Assembly: GCA_937951675.1 (NCBI GenBank)
Contig: CALFBI010000006.1
Span: forward strand, 62,001-126,000
DNA: 64,000 nt
Direction: 5' to 3'
Origin: an uncultured Verrucomicrobiales bacterium
GTDB lineage: Bacteria; Verrucomicrobiota; Verrucomicrobiia; Verrucomicrobiales; Akkermansiaceae
This document shows, in pieces, positions 63,202 to 64,000 of the stretch. The stretch's first letter is position 1. The number at the start of each line of letters is the position of its first letter. The translations under genes and the position numbers were made by a program. Under the pieces are notes generated by a model. That model saw nothing but the letters and a program-made list of their open reading frames with translations. It was not told the DNA's origin and ran no database searches.

Positions 63202-64000
63202 TCAAGGCTGCCTCAAACTCACGAAGCCTCGAATCACGATCGACAGGATAAAAAAGAGAGTCAACACGAGCACGATTGAAGCGCCTGCTGGTAAGTTAAG
63301 GTGATATGATAGCACCAAGCCAAGAGCGGAGCCCAAAGAGCCTAAGACGGCACTCCCATAGAAAAGAGGCTGCACTCGATTCGTAAATTGCCTCATTGTC
63401 GCAGCAGGCGTCACAATGAGCCCTACTGCCAAAATGCATCCCACTGCTTGCAACGTCGTCACCAGAACTAAAATCAGGATTGTAAACACTCCATAATTCA
63501 AACATTTCGCCGGAACTCCTAAGGTCTTTGCCACCTCGGAATCAAAAAGGTTTAATAATAAAGGCCGCTGAAAAAGAGTAAGAAGAAAAATAGCTAATAG
63601 CCCCACCACAAAACTCATCCAGAGATCCAAGTCGGAGAGGCCTAAAATATTACCAAATAACCAATGCTCAAGCTCCTGAGTTTGCCCCAGCCGATTCAGA
63701 ATAAGAATCCCAAAAGCAAAGGCTCCCGTATAGAGGACTGTTAAAGAAGTATCTTGGCTCAACTTTGATTTCTGCGAAAAATAAATGGCCAAGAGGCCGA
63801 CCAAAATAGCGCAGAGCACTGCTCCCACAAAGGCGCTCACTACAGAAAGTCCCGCCACCCAAGCGGCAATGGCCACTCCAGGTAAAATACTATGACTCAA
63901 AGCGCTTAGCTTGAGAGGGCTTCGGTTTAATAAAACAAAGGCGCTAACATAGCCATTGGCAAAGCCAATCACCAAGCAGGCGAATAAAGCGCGCTGGTAA
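63202..64000 (-). CDS. Metal ABC transporter permease (ZnuB/MntB type), 5' end beyond the window
   Basis: The visible 265 residues are the permease of a zinc/manganese-type ABC-3 importer. The frame stays open to the window end (YQRALFACLVIGFANGYVSA), so the true start is to the right. Eight or so hydrophobic segments are visible. The family motif LSHSILPGVAIAAWVAG (compare the usual SHASLPGV/SHAALPG) and VGCILAVGLIVTPAATMRQF are present. It ends VIRGFVSLRQP. The substrate could be Zn, Mn or Fe; no binding protein or ATPase is in the window. Confidence 0.9.
   Translation of the reverse strand, partial: YQRALFACLVIGFANGYVSAFVLLNRSPLKLSALSHSILPGVAIAAWVAGLSVVSAFVGAVLCAILVGLLAIYFSQKSKLSQDTSLTVLYTGAFAFGILILNRLGQTQELEHWLFGNILGLSDLDLWMSFVVGLLAIFLLTLFQRPLLLNLFDSEVAKTLGVPAKCLNYGVFTILILVLVTTLQAVGCILAVGLIVTPAATMRQFTNRVQPLFYGSAVLGSLGSALGLVLSYHLNLPAGASIVLVLTLFFILSIVIRGFVSLRQP

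Overview
This is a 64 kb stretch of bacterial chromosome at roughly 45% GC (by eye). It most likely comes from a Gram-negative member of the Verrucomicrobiota, possibly a marine Opitutales/Puniceicoccales-type organism. Four things point there: an LpxC-FabZ fusion followed by lpxA; a 51-codon small basic protein resembling a family known from Chlamydiae and Verrucomicrobia; a very large secreted LamG/heparinase-type protein with the EYAL...P tail common in verrucomicrobial exoproteins; and a long SecA with extra insertions. The phylum is an inference. No 16S rRNA gene is present. I saw no insertion sequences, phage genes or CRISPR arrays, and the region looks like ordinary chromosome.

Layout. 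1-9254 (minus): tRNA-Gly(TCC), then a small secreted protein, an outer-membrane beta-barrel, a Wzc-type polysaccharide co-polymerase/tyrosine kinase, a Wza-like export protein, a PDZ protein, a tail-specific protease, YggS, a DUF971 protein and an aldo/keto reductase cut by the window edge. A strong terminator-like hairpin sits directly before the Wzc start codon. 9386-19205: Nif3-like protein, pseudouridine synthase, lpxC/fabZ-lpxA, a secreted protein, hemL, trxA, a pair of small membrane proteins (one with 14-residue repeats), proS and the small basic protein. 19281-31185: a second pseudouridine synthase, acs with a coiled-coil partner, mpl, a HAD protein, an epimerase, ygfZ, bamA, moaA and a MOSC protein. 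31239-37310: one predicted polysaccharide lyase of about 2,023 residues. 37695-41785 (minus): a membrane protein, a cysteine-cluster protein, an amidase, an anti-sigma/ECF sigma pair and rex.

41901-45569 (plus): a kinase-like/PP2C fusion, eukaryotic-type glutamine synthetase and lysA. 45738-55775: tig, clpP, clpX, an S41 protease, tsaD, a HAD phosphatase, an OmpA-like coiled-coil protein and a class A penicillin-binding protein. 55864-64000: tRNA-Leu with the unusual anticodon AAG, a three-part desaturase-rubredoxin-reductase fusion, radC, secA, rpsU and the end of a metal ABC permease gene.

Much of the window serves the cell envelope: lipid A (lpxC, lpxA), outer-membrane assembly (bamA), secretion (secA), peptidoglycan synthesis and recycling (PBP1, lysA, mpl, amidase) and polysaccharide export (wza, wzc, beta-barrel). 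The strongest candidates for new biology are the desaturase-rubredoxin-reductase protein, the kinase-like/PP2C protein beside glutamine synthetase, tRNA-Leu(AAG), the hairpin before wzc, and a bamA terminator that lies inside the convergent ygfZ coding sequence.
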